From positions 1 to 46,149 of the forward strand of contig JAXMOZ010000018.1 in NCBI GenBank assembly GCA_034382075.1: a stretch of DNA of 46,149 nt. The letters run 5' to 3'. A program made the position numbers and the translations under genes. Below the pieces are notes generated by a model. That model was not told where the DNA came from and ran no database searches. It worked only from the letters and a program-made list of their open reading frames with translations. Positions 1 to 8,490 of this stretch are shown here, in pieces (the stretch's first letter is position 1; each line of letters begins with the position of its first letter). Source of the DNA: JAEULH01 sp034382075. GTDB taxonomy: Bacteria; Pseudomonadota; Alphaproteobacteria; Rhodospirillales; Defluviicoccaceae.

Positions 1-7
1 CGTTCAT
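1..7 (-). CDS. Probable start of a leftward gene cut by the window edge
   Basis: On the minus strand an AAGGAGA Shine-Dalgarno-like sequence (positions 22-16) sits 8 nt before an ATG at 7-5. Only two codons (Met-Asn) are inside the window, so the product cannot be named. If real, this gene is divergent from gspK and means gspK is not preceded by other type II secretion genes. The call rests on the ribosome binding site alone. Confidence 0.3.
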
Positions 8-87
8 CTGGACGGTCTCCTTCGCTGGTCGGTTCAATGCACCCCAGTTTGGCACATCGCGATGCCGTCAGGGGGCCGTCCACCCAG

Positions 88-214
88 CATTGCGAGGAGG
101 CGGTAGCCGACGAAGCAATCCAGTGAAACTTGCACTGGATCGCCACGCCGCTGCGCGGCTCGCGATGACGAAGTTTTGTTTCTGGCGGGCCGACCTAATG
201 ACAATCCGCTCTAG
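88..214 (+). repeat. Family 1 dispersed palindromic repeat, copy a, with extended tail
   Basis: The core (88-171) begins CATTGCGAGGAGGCG, holds the inner palindrome CCAGTG...CACTGG, and ends GCGATGACGA. It matches cores at 36616-36700, 44899-44970 and 45051-45134, which lie in the opposite orientation. The tail (about 172-214, TTTTGTTTCTGG...ATGACAATCCGCTCT) matches the reverse complement of about 45013-45050. The gspK start codon lies inside this tail. Confidence 0.85.
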
Positions 215-1127
215 CCGCCGCGACAGCGGCATCGCGCTCATCGCCGTGTTGTGGGTCATGGTGGTGCTGGCGGCGCTGGCGGCGAGCTTCAGCACCAGTA
301 CCCGCACGCAGGTCAACCTCGCCCGCAACATGGTCGCGGCGGCCGAGGCCGAGGCCATCGCCGACGCCGGGACCGTTCGCGCCGCCGCCGGCCTTGCGGC
401 CACCGTTCGCCAGGGCGGGCTCAGGGCGGACGGGACGGTCTACGCCTGGGCCTTCGGCGGCGGCGAGGCCCGCTTCGTCATCGCCGACGAGGGCGGCAAG
501 ATCGACCTCAACGCCGCCCCGCGGACGCTGCTGGCCGACCTGCTGGAGGTGGCGGGAGCCGGCCGGGAGGGTGAACTCCTCGCCGATGCCATCGTCGCCT
601 ATCGCAGCGGCGGCCTGCCGCAAGGTGTGGGGCAAGCCGACCCGGCTGCGGGCGAAGACGCGGGCGGCGGCGCCGGCGCCGGATCCGCCTTCGTCATGGT
701 GGCCGAGCTTCAACAGGTTCCGGGAATGACCGGGCCGCTCTATCGGCGGCTCGCCCCGGCGCTCACGGTCTACGGCGAGCAGCCGGAGCCCGACGCGCAG
801 GCGGCGGCGCCCCTGGTCCGCGAGGCGCTGGCGCGCCGGCAGAACCGCAACCAGGCCGAGCCGCCGCGGCCCGAGGAGATCGAACCGACGCCGCCGCTGC
901 CAGCGGGCGCGCTCGAGGTTCTGGCGGAGGGCTCGTTTGCCCGCCGCTCGCCGGTGGGGATTTTCACCATCCACTGCGAAGGGCGCAGCCGCGGCGGCGC
1001 GGTCTTCGTCCGCGAAGCGGTCATCGCCGGCGACTACGGCGGCGACAGTGCGTTCTCCATCCGCGCCTGGACCCAGGGCCGGCGGATGCTGTTTCCGAGG
1101 CCCGGCGAGCCCGACCCTTTCCTTTGA
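198..1127 (+). CDS. gspK: Type II secretion system minor pseudopilin GspK
   Basis: GspK caps the pseudopilus of the type II secretion system in the inner membrane and periplasm. The 309-residue product has a prepilin-like N-terminus with one hydrophobic segment (about residues 11-31, GIALIAVLWVMVVLAALAAS). It also has the GspK core FGGGEARFVIADEGGKIDLN (about 86-105) and a helix-hairpin-helix-like VPGMTGPLYRRLAPALTVY segment near 174-192. The ATG at 198 is chosen because it lies just before the hydrophobic segment; an earlier in-frame ATG at 168 only adds repeat sequence. The ribosome binding site is weak (GGCGGG). No other gsp gene is visible: a repeat and a probable divergent gene lie upstream and hypC lies downstream, so the gene looks orphaned. 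The family call is firm; whether it works is open. Confidence 0.85.
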   Translation: MTIRSSRRDSGIALIAVLWVMVVLAALAASFSTSTRTQVNLARNMVAAAEAEAIADAGTVRAAAGLAATVRQGGLRADGTVYAWAFGGGEARFVIADEGGKIDLNAAPRTLLADLLEVAGAGREGELLADAIVAYRSGGLPQGVGQADPAAGEDAGGGAGAGSAFVMVAELQQVPGMTGPLYRRLAPALTVYGEQPEPDAQAAAPLVREALARRQNRNQAEPPRPEEIEPTPPLPAGALEVLAEGSFARRSPVGIFTIHCEGRSRGGAVFVREAVIAGDYGGDSAFSIRAWTQGRRMLFPRPGEPDPFL

Positions 1128-1221
1128 GGGACGGGCTGAGGCCGCTCGCCCGGGCCGGCGCCGTCTGCTATCATCGCTGGCAACGGACAAGAAAAGACAT
1201 CCGATAGGGAAGGAATGGGCA

Positions 1222-1452
1222 ATGTGCCTCGCCGTGCCGATGCGCGTCGACGAGATCCGCGGCTTCATGGCCCGCTGCTCGGCGAAGGGCGTGGAGCGCG
1301 ACGTCAACCTGTTCCTGATCGAAGATGAGCCGCTGGCGGCCGGCGATCACGTCCTGGTCCACGTCGGCTATGCCATCCAGAAGGTGAGCGAGGAGGATGC
1401 GCGCACGACCTGGGACCTGTTCGACGAGGTCCTGGCCGGCGCGGCGGAGTGA
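1222..1452 (+). CDS. hypC: Hydrogenase maturation chaperone HypC
   Basis: HypC is a small chaperone that works with HypD to carry the Fe(CN)2CO unit to the large subunit of [NiFe]-hydrogenase. The 76-residue product begins MCLAVPMRV; the cysteine after the initiator Met is the essential ligand of the family's MC-(L/I)-(A/G)-(V/I)-P motif. GGAAGGA lies just upstream of the ATG. hypA follows 4 nt after the stop, so this is the first gene of the hyp set. Length and motif are normal for the family. Confidence 0.96.
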   Translation: MCLAVPMRVDEIRGFMARCSAKGVERDVNLFLIEDEPLAAGDHVLVHVGYAIQKVSEEDARTTWDLFDEVLAGAAE

Positions 1453-1456
1453 GCGC

Positions 1457-1903
1457 GTGCACGAGTTTGCCATCTGTTCCGGCCTGCTTCGGCAGGTGCA
1501 GAGCCTGGCCGAGGAGCACGGGGCGCGGCGGGTGGTGTCGGTGAAGCTTGCCATCGGCGCGCTCTCCGGCGTCGAGCCGGGGCTGCTCGATCGCGCGTTC
1601 GAGGTGGCGCGGCGCGGCGGCATCGCCGCCGCGGCGGAGCTGATCGTCGAGACGCCGCCCATCGTCGTTCGCTGCCGGAGCTGCGGCGGCGAGGGCGCAG
1701 CCTCGCCGAACCGGCTGATCTGCGCTCACTGCGGCGACTTCCGGGTCGAGCTCACCAGCGGCGACGAATTGATCCTGCTCAGCGTCGAAATGGAGTGTGA
1801 CGACGAAGATGCCGCCGTGACGGGCGGCGAGGCGTTTGGGGGCGGAACAATACCAAGGGAAGGAGACGCTCGCCCATGTGTCAGACCTGCGGATGCGCCA
1901 TAG
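1457..1903 (+). CDS. hypA: Hydrogenase nickel incorporation protein HypA
   Basis: HypA delivers nickel, with HypB, to hydrogenase precursors. The product starts with GTG and MHE, whose second-position His is the family's nickel ligand. It carries the zinc site C73-x2-C76 and C89-x2-C92. At 148 residues it is about 30 longer than usual HypA. The extra C-terminus (after LLSVEMECDDEDA) runs 28 nt into hypB and looks unconserved. The earlier in-frame ATG at 1397 lies inside hypC and is not favoured. It is translationally linked to hypC (4-nt gap) and to hypB (overlap). Confidence 0.94.
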   Translation: MHEFAICSGLLRQVQSLAEEHGARRVVSVKLAIGALSGVEPGLLDRAFEVARRGGIAAAAELIVETPPIVVRCRSCGGEGAASPNRLICAHCGDFRVELTSGDELILLSVEMECDDEDAAVTGGEAFGGGTIPREGDARPCVRPADAP

Positions 1904-2730
1904 CGCAGGCACCCGAGGCGGAAGCCGGCGGGACATCCGGCCGCTCCATCGATGTCGAGGTGGTTCGCGGCGTCCTGGTGGAGAACGACCTCCGCGCCGC
2001 CCATAACCGCGCCCATTTCGACGACGCCGGAGTGCTCGTCGTCAACCTCATGTCCTCGCCCGGGGCGGGGAAGACCAGTCTGCTCGAAGCCACCATCGAC
2101 GCGGAGCGCCAGCGCGGGCAGGCGGGGCTGCGGATCGGCGTGATCGAGGGCGACCTGGAGACCGACAACGACGCGGAGCGCATCCGCCGCCACGGCGTTC
2201 CCGCTGTCCAGATCACCACCGGCGGCGCCTGCCATCTCGATGCGGCGATGGTTCACGACGCCATGGCCGACCTCGACCTCGCCGCCCTCGACGTGCTGTT
2301 CATCGAGAACGTCGGCAACCTGGTCTGCCCGGCGAGCTTCGACCTCGGCCACCATCATGCCGTCGCCCTGCTGTCGACCACCGAGGGCGACGACAAACCC
2401 TCCAAGTATCCGGTGCTGTTCCGCTCGGCCGACCTGGTGCTGATCAGCAAGGCCGACCTGCTCGTTCATTTCTCCGACTTCGATGTCGGCTTTGCGGAAG
2501 CCGGGGTGCGCGCGCTTGCCAGCGAGGCGCCGGTGGTGGCGGTCTCGGCGCGTGACGGCAGCGGAATGCAGCGCTGGCTCGACTGGCTCGGGGCGCGGGC
2601 GGTGGAGAACCGGCGGCGGCTCATGACCGAGCCGACGGCGATGCCCTCGCAGTTCGGGCGGCCGGCGGGGATCCACGACAGCGTTCGCCCCGTCCTCCGC
2701 CGCAAGCGCCACCCCGTCTTCGGGCTGTGA
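1876..2730 (+). CDS. hypB: Hydrogenase nickel incorporation GTPase HypB
   Basis: HypB is the SIMIBI-class GTPase that powers nickel insertion. The N-terminus MCQTCGC gives the high-affinity nickel site CxxCGC (C2, C5, C7). The P-loop SSPGAGKT is at residues 60-67. The metal-linked dimer region NVGNLVCPASFDLGHHH follows, with guanine-specificity SKAD further on. The 284-residue length fits. There is no histidine-rich nickel-storage stretch of the kind seen in some rhizobial HypB proteins. The tail after about residue 255 is weakly conserved. The stop overlaps the hypD start as GTGA. Confidence 0.96.
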   Translation: MCQTCGCAIAQAPEAEAGGTSGRSIDVEVVRGVLVENDLRAAHNRAHFDDAGVLVVNLMSSPGAGKTSLLEATIDAERQRGQAGLRIGVIEGDLETDNDAERIRRHGVPAVQITTGGACHLDAAMVHDAMADLDLAALDVLFIENVGNLVCPASFDLGHHHAVALLSTTEGDDKPSKYPVLFRSADLVLISKADLLVHFSDFDVGFAEAGVRALASEAPVVAVSARDGSGMQRWLDWLGARAVENRRRLMTEPTAMPSQFGRPAGIHDSVRPVLRRKRHPVFGL

Positions 2731-3917
2731 CCATGGCTTCGCCGGGCCGCACCGGCGTCAGCGCCGAGGCCGAGGCGGCCAGGCGCTGGCTTGAGCGGAT
2801 CGCGGCGCTCACGCTTCCCCGGCCGGTCAAGATCATGAACGTCTGCGGCGGGCACGAGCGCTCCATCGCCCACGCCGGCCTGCGCTCGCTGCTGCCCGAG
2901 GGCGTCGAGCTGATCCCAGGGCCGGGCTGCCCGGTCTGCGTCTGCCCGGAGGAGGACGTCTACGCCGCCATCCGCATCGCCCTTGATCGCGAGGCGATCG
3001 TGGTCAGCTTCGGCGACATGCTGAGGGTGCCGGCGAACGTCGGCAAAGGCGAGATCCGCTCGCTGGAGCAGGCGAAGGCGGCCGGCGCCGACGTCAGGGC
3101 CGTCGCTTCGCCGCTTGAAGCCGTCGTCATGGCCCGCGCGCAGCCGTCGCGCACCGTCGTCTTCTTCGCCGCCGGCTTCGAGACCACCATGGCTCCGGTC
3201 GCGGCGATGCTGAGCGAGCCTTTGCCGGACAACCTGCTGCTGCTCCTGTCCGGGCGGCGTACCTGGCCGGCGGTGGCCATGCTGCTTGCTTCGGGCCGGC
3301 CGGGGTTCGACGCCCTGATCGCGCCCGGGCACGTCTCGACCGTCATGGGCCCGGAGGAATGGGCGTTCGTCGCCGAAGAGCACGGGCTTCCCTGTGCCAT
3401 CGCCGGGTTTTCCGCAGACAGCCTGCTCGCCGCCGTCTACTCGACGCTGCGGCAGGTGGGCGAGGGCCGCGCCTTTCTCGACAACTGCTATCCCGCCGCC
3501 GTGCGGGAGGGCGGCAATGCAGCGGCGCAGCGCCATCTTGCCCGGACCATGACCGTCGTCGACGCGCCCTGGCGCGGCATCGGAACCATCCCCGCCTCGG
3601 GCTACGCGCTGGCGCCGGCCTACGCCGGCCACGACGCTCGCCCGGTCTTTGCCGCCGAGGCGGAGGAGGGACGCAGGCGGGCCGGCGAGATGCCGCCCGG
3701 CTGCGCCTGCGCCGACGTCGTGCTTGGGCGGATCTACCCGACGGCGTGCCCGCTCTACGGCGGCGGCTGCGCGCCGCGCCATCCCGTCGGGCCGTGCATG
3801 GTGTCCGACGAGGGCGCCTGCCGCATCTGGTGGTCCACAGGAGCGCGGGGCGGCACGCGGGGCGGCGCGAGGGACGGCTCGACGCCGCGGCGGACGCGGG
3901 AGGCGGCTGCGGCGTGA
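2727..3917 (+). CDS. hypD: Hydrogenase maturation protein HypD
   Basis: HypD is the iron-sulfur scaffold on which Fe(CN)2CO is assembled together with HypC. Visible motifs are NVCGGHE (C40), GPGCPVCV (C68, C71) and a C-terminal cysteine cluster between residues 326 and 365 that holds the 4Fe-4S centre. The GTG at 2727 overlaps the hypB stop; an ATG two codons later (2733) is an equally good start. After the conserved end at EGACRIWW there are about 30 residues rich in Arg and Gly, not usual for HypD. The stop overlaps the hypF start as GTGA, continuing the coupled run. Confidence 0.95.
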   Translation: MTMASPGRTGVSAEAEAARRWLERIAALTLPRPVKIMNVCGGHERSIAHAGLRSLLPEGVELIPGPGCPVCVCPEEDVYAAIRIALDREAIVVSFGDMLRVPANVGKGEIRSLEQAKAAGADVRAVASPLEAVVMARAQPSRTVVFFAAGFETTMAPVAAMLSEPLPDNLLLLLSGRRTWPAVAMLLASGRPGFDALIAPGHVSTVMGPEEWAFVAEEHGLPCAIAGFSADSLLAAVYSTLRQVGEGRAFLDNCYPAAVREGGNAAAQRHLARTMTVVDAPWRGIGTIPASGYALAPAYAGHDARPVFAAEAEEGRRRAGEMPPGCACADVVLGRIYPTACPLYGGGCAPRHPVGPCMVSDEGACRIWWSTGARGGTRGGARDGSTPRRTREAAAA

Positions 3918-6247
3918 GCGTCGGCGTCGACCGGCACGCCCTCTGCGAGCCCCACCCCGAGGCCGAGGCCGCCGCTGCCATCGAAACGCGCGAGTTCAAG
4001 GTCACCGGCAGGGTCCAGGGCGTGGGCTTCCGCCCCTTCGTCCGCCGCCTTGCCGAGCTGCACGGTCTCGCCGGCTGGGTCTGCAACCGTGCCGGCACGG
4101 TCGCGATCCTGGTCCAAGGCGAGGCAGCCGTTATCGCCCGGTTCGCAACCGAGCTGATGACGAAGGCGCCGCCGCTGGCGCGCCCCGAGCTTGCCGCCGG
4201 CAGGCAACGGCAGACGCGTCTCGAGGGACCCGCGGCCTCGACCTTCGCCATCCTCCCCAGCATCGACGGCGATCCCGGCGAGGCGGTGGTCGCCCCCGAC
4301 CAGTTCGCCTGCGACGACTGCCTGGAGGAACTGCGCGACCCCGGCGCCCGCCGCTACCGCTATCCCTTCATCAACTGCACCCAGTGCGGCCCGCGCTACA
4401 CCATCATCGAGAGGCTGCCCTACGACCGCGCCAACACCGCGATGGCGGGCTTCGCGCTCTGCCCCGACTGCCGGCGTGAGTATGAGGATCCCGGCGACCG
4501 GCGCTATCATGCCCAACCGCTCGCGTGCCCCACGTGCGGGCCGCGGCTCCGCTACCAGAACGTCTCCGGGGCAGGGGAAGAGGCGCTTGGAGAGGCCGCT
4601 TTGGCCGCCTGCATCGCGGAGCTGCGGCAGGGGCGGATCCTCGCGGTCAAGGGCATCGGCGGCTACCACCTGATCTGCGACGCCGGCAGCGACGCCGGGG
4701 TGAGCCGCCTGCGCCGGGCGAAGAACCGCCCGCACAAGCCGCTGGCAGTGATGGTCGGCGAGGAGCGGGCGGGCCGGCTGGCCGGCGCCCACAGGCTGGT
4801 GCACCTCGACCCCGCCGCCGCGGCCATGCTCGTCGATCCCATCCGCCCCATCGTGCTCGCGAAGACGCGTTCCGGCGCGCGGCTGGCCCCCGGCATCGCT
4901 CCGGGCCTCGCCGAGATCGGGCTGATGCTGCCCTACAGCCCGTTGCACCACCTGCTGCTCGCCGACTTCGGCGGACCCGTGGTCGCCACCTCCGGCAACA
5001 TCAGCGGCGAGCCGGTGCTCACCGAGCCGGCGGAGGCCGAAACCCGGCTCGCCGCCATCGCCGACGCCTTCCTCCACCACGACCGGCCGATCCGCCGCCC
5101 GGCCGACGATCCGGTCTACCGGGTCGTGGGCGGCCGCGCCCGGCCGCTGCGGCTCGGCCGCGGCACGGCGCCGCTGAGCCTGACTTTGCCGGTGGCGCTC
5201 AAGCGGCCTCACCTCGCGGTCGGCGGGCAGATGAAGGTGACGGTGGCGCTCGGTTGGGGCGACCGCGCCGTCGTCTCGCCGCACATCGGCGAGCTGTCCT
5301 CGCCCCGCGGCATGGCGGTGTTTCGCCAGGTGATCGCCGACCTGCAGGCGCTCTACGGTGTTACCGCCGAACGGGTCGTGGCCGACGCGCATCCCGGCTA
5401 CGGCTCGAGCCGCTGGGCCCGCGGCGGCGGCCTGCCGGTGCTGTCCGTCCTGCACCATCACGCCCACGCGTCGGCCTTGGCCGGCGAGCATGCGGTCGAA
5501 GAGGCGATGCTGGTCTTCACCTGGGACGGGGTGGGCCTGGGTGGCGACGGCACGCTCTGGGGCGGGGAGGGGCTCTATGGCCGGCCGGGCGGCTGGCTGA
5601 GGGTCTCCTCGTTCCGCCCCTTCCGCCCTCCCGGCGGCGAGAAGGCCGGGCGCGAGCCTTGGCGGAGCGCGCTGGCGTTGTGTTGGGAGGCGGGCATGGA
5701 CTGGCCCGCCGGCGTCCGCCTTACCGACGACCGCCTGCGCCATGCCTGGGCTACGCGGTTGAACGCACCCGAGACCAGCGCCGTCGGCCGGCTGTTCGAC
5801 GGGGCGGCGGCGCTGGTGGGGTTGGTGGAGCGCGCCAGCTTCGAAGGCCACGGCCCGATGTGGTTGGAGGCGGCGAGCGACGGGGGTGCTTGCCCCATCG
5901 CGCTCCCGCTCGAGCGCGGCGCCGACGGGATCTGGCGCAGCGACTGGGCACCGCTGCTGCCGGTCCTTCTCGACGAGACCCTGAGCGTCGGCGAGCGCGG
6001 CGGGATCTTTCACGCGAGCCTGGCCGCGGCGCTCCTCGCCCAGGCCCGGCAGGTCCGCACCGAAACCGGCGTGGGGGTGGTCGGCCTGACCGGCGGGGTG
6101 TTCCAGAACCGGCTGCTCGCGGAAACCGCCGGCCGTCTGCTTGCCGCGGACGACTTTCGGGTGCTGATGGCGGAGCGGGTTGCCGCCAACGACGCCGGCT
6201 TGAGCTTCGGCCAGCTGGTCGAAGCGGCGTCCCGGCCCGAGCCGTGA
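3914..6247 (+). CDS. hypF: Carbamoyltransferase HypF
   Basis: HypF turns carbamoyl phosphate into the carbamoyl group passed to HypE, the source of the cyanide ligands. The 777-residue product has the expected domains: acylphosphatase-like TGRVQGVGFRPFVRRLA (about 32-48); paired zinc fingers from CDDC near residue 133 through CTQC, CPDC and CPTC; a YrdC-like domain with AVKGIGGYHLICDAG; and a Kae1-like C-terminal half with HHHAHASALAGEH and FTWDGVGLGGDG. The GTG at 3914 overlaps the hypD stop. The open frame continues upstream inside hypD, but that part is a shadow. Confidence 0.96.
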   Translation: MSVGVDRHALCEPHPEAEAAAAIETREFKVTGRVQGVGFRPFVRRLAELHGLAGWVCNRAGTVAILVQGEAAVIARFATELMTKAPPLARPELAAGRQRQTRLEGPAASTFAILPSIDGDPGEAVVAPDQFACDDCLEELRDPGARRYRYPFINCTQCGPRYTIIERLPYDRANTAMAGFALCPDCRREYEDPGDRRYHAQPLACPTCGPRLRYQNVSGAGEEALGEAALAACIAELRQGRILAVKGIGGYHLICDAGSDAGVSRLRRAKNRPHKPLAVMVGEERAGRLAGAHRLVHLDPAAAAMLVDPIRPIVLAKTRSGARLAPGIAPGLAEIGLMLPYSPLHHLLLADFGGPVVATSGNISGEPVLTEPAEAETRLAAIADAFLHHDRPIRRPADDPVYRVVGGRARPLRLGRGTAPLSLTLPVALKRPHLAVGGQMKVTVALGWGDRAVVSPHIGELSSPRGMAVFRQVIADLQALYGVTAERVVADAHPGYGSSRWARGGGLPVLSVLHHHAHASALAGEHAVEEAMLVFTWDGVGLGGDGTLWGGEGLYGRPGGWLRVSSFRPFRPPGGEKAGREPWRSALALCWEAGMDWPAGVRLTDDRLRHAWATRLNAPETSAVGRLFDGAAALVGLVERASFEGHGPMWLEAASDGGACPIALPLERGADGIWRSDWAPLLPVLLDETLSVGERGGIFHASLAAALLAQARQVRTETGVGVVGLTGGVFQNRLLAETAGRLLAADDFRVLMAERVAANDAGLSFGQLVEAASRPEP

Positions 6248-7269
6248 CCAGCCTCTTCGACGAAACTCCCCGCATCGGCCTCGCCCACGGCAACGGCGGC
6301 CGGTTCATGCGCGAGCTGATCGACGGGCTGTTTCGCCGCCATCTCGCCAACCCGCTTCTCGACACCAGCGTTGACGCGGCCGCCCTGCCGCCGGCCGGGC
6401 GCCCCGGCACGCTGATGACCACCACCGACGGCTTCACCGTCGAGCCGCTGGAGTTCCCGGGCGGCAACATCGGCAGCCTCGCCGTCCACGGCACCGTCAA
6501 CGACCTCGCCGTCGCTGGGGCCGAGCCGCTGTATCTCACCGTCGCCTGCTTCCTGGAGGAGGGGCTGGAAGTGGCGCTGCTCGATCGGCTGATCGCCGGA
6601 ATGGCCGCCGCGGCCGCCGACGCCGGGGTCAGCGTCGTCGCCGGCGATACCAAGGTGGTCCGCCGCGGCGAGGGCGGCGGCGTCTATGTCGCGACCACCG
6701 GCATCGGCCTGCGCGACGCCGCCTTGCGGCTTGGCATGAGTGAGATCCGCCCGGGCGACCGGCTGCTGGTCAGCGGCCCCGTCGGCGACCACGGCACGGC
6801 GGTGATGCTGGCCCGCGAACAGTTCGGCCTGCGCGGCGATCTCGTCTCCGACGCCGCCTGCGTCCTGCCGATCACCCGCGCCCTGGTCCCCATCCCCGGC
6901 CTGAGGTTCATGCGCGATCCCACCCGCGGCGGGCTTGCCATGGTCGCCCACGACATCGCCCGCCTCGCCGACCAGAGCGTTCGCCTCGAGGCCGCGGCGA
7001 TCCCGGTTCGCGACCCGGTCGCCTCGGTCTGCGAGATGCTGGGCTACGATCCCCTCTATCTCGCCTGCGAGGGCCGTGTTGTTGCCGTGGTTTCGGCTGA
7101 AGCTGCCGATCGGGCGCTGGCCGCCATGCGCGGCGCTGCCGGCGGCGGCGAAGCCGCCATCGTCGGCGGCGTTTGCGCCGGGCCGGCGGAGGTGGTGCTG
7201 GAGACGGAGCTCGGCGGCGAACGGCTCATCGAGGAGCTGGAGGACGATCCGCTGCCGCGCATCTGCTAG
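6244..7269 (+). CDS. hypE: Carbamoyl dehydratase HypE
   Basis: HypE dehydrates the carbamoyl group received from HypF on its C-terminal Cys to a thiocyanate, which is then transferred to iron on HypC-HypD. The 341-residue PurM/ThiL-like protein starts with the family's GNGG element (LAHGNGGRFM). It contains TDGFTVEPLEFPGGNIG and GDTKVV for nucleotide and metal binding, and ends exactly in PRIC. The GTG start overlaps the hypF stop as GTGA. It is the last gene of the visible hyp run; no hydrogenase subunit or maturation protease follows. Confidence 0.97.
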   Translation: MTSLFDETPRIGLAHGNGGRFMRELIDGLFRRHLANPLLDTSVDAAALPPAGRPGTLMTTTDGFTVEPLEFPGGNIGSLAVHGTVNDLAVAGAEPLYLTVACFLEEGLEVALLDRLIAGMAAAAADAGVSVVAGDTKVVRRGEGGGVYVATTGIGLRDAALRLGMSEIRPGDRLLVSGPVGDHGTAVMLAREQFGLRGDLVSDAACVLPITRALVPIPGLRFMRDPTRGGLAMVAHDIARLADQSVRLEAAAIPVRDPVASVCEMLGYDPLYLACEGRVVAVVSAEAADRALAAMRGAAGGGEAAIVGGVCAGPAEVVLETELGGERLIEELEDDPLPRIC

Positions 7270-7457
7270 ACGCGTGGTCGACGGGGAGTGCTTAATGTGG
7301 GTTAACACGCTCATGCATGGTTCGCGTTATCGGTGAATGTCCGCCGGGCGGTCGGCCTGGAGACGTCCGACGCCGCGCTCCCGGTTTTTTGGGGGAAGTG
7401 TTCATCCCGTCCGGCGGACCCGCTTTTCCCCACGCTGCAGGATCGAGGTGAGCCGTC

Positions 7458-8459
<1,002 letters not shown>

Positions 8460-8490
8460 GGTGGCGGCGGGGGACGGGGAGGCGGTCCGG

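Noticed and set aside
3359..3913. HypF starting at the far upstream ATG (3359)
   Set aside because: The upstream part lies within hypD, has no family similarity, and the GTGA overlap at 3914 matches the other hyp junctions.
7336..7425. GTCCGCCGG...CCGGCGGAC complementary segments before the aldo/keto reductase
   Set aside because: They are about 65 nt apart in very GC-rich DNA; no riboswitch-like structure or conserved motif could be supported.
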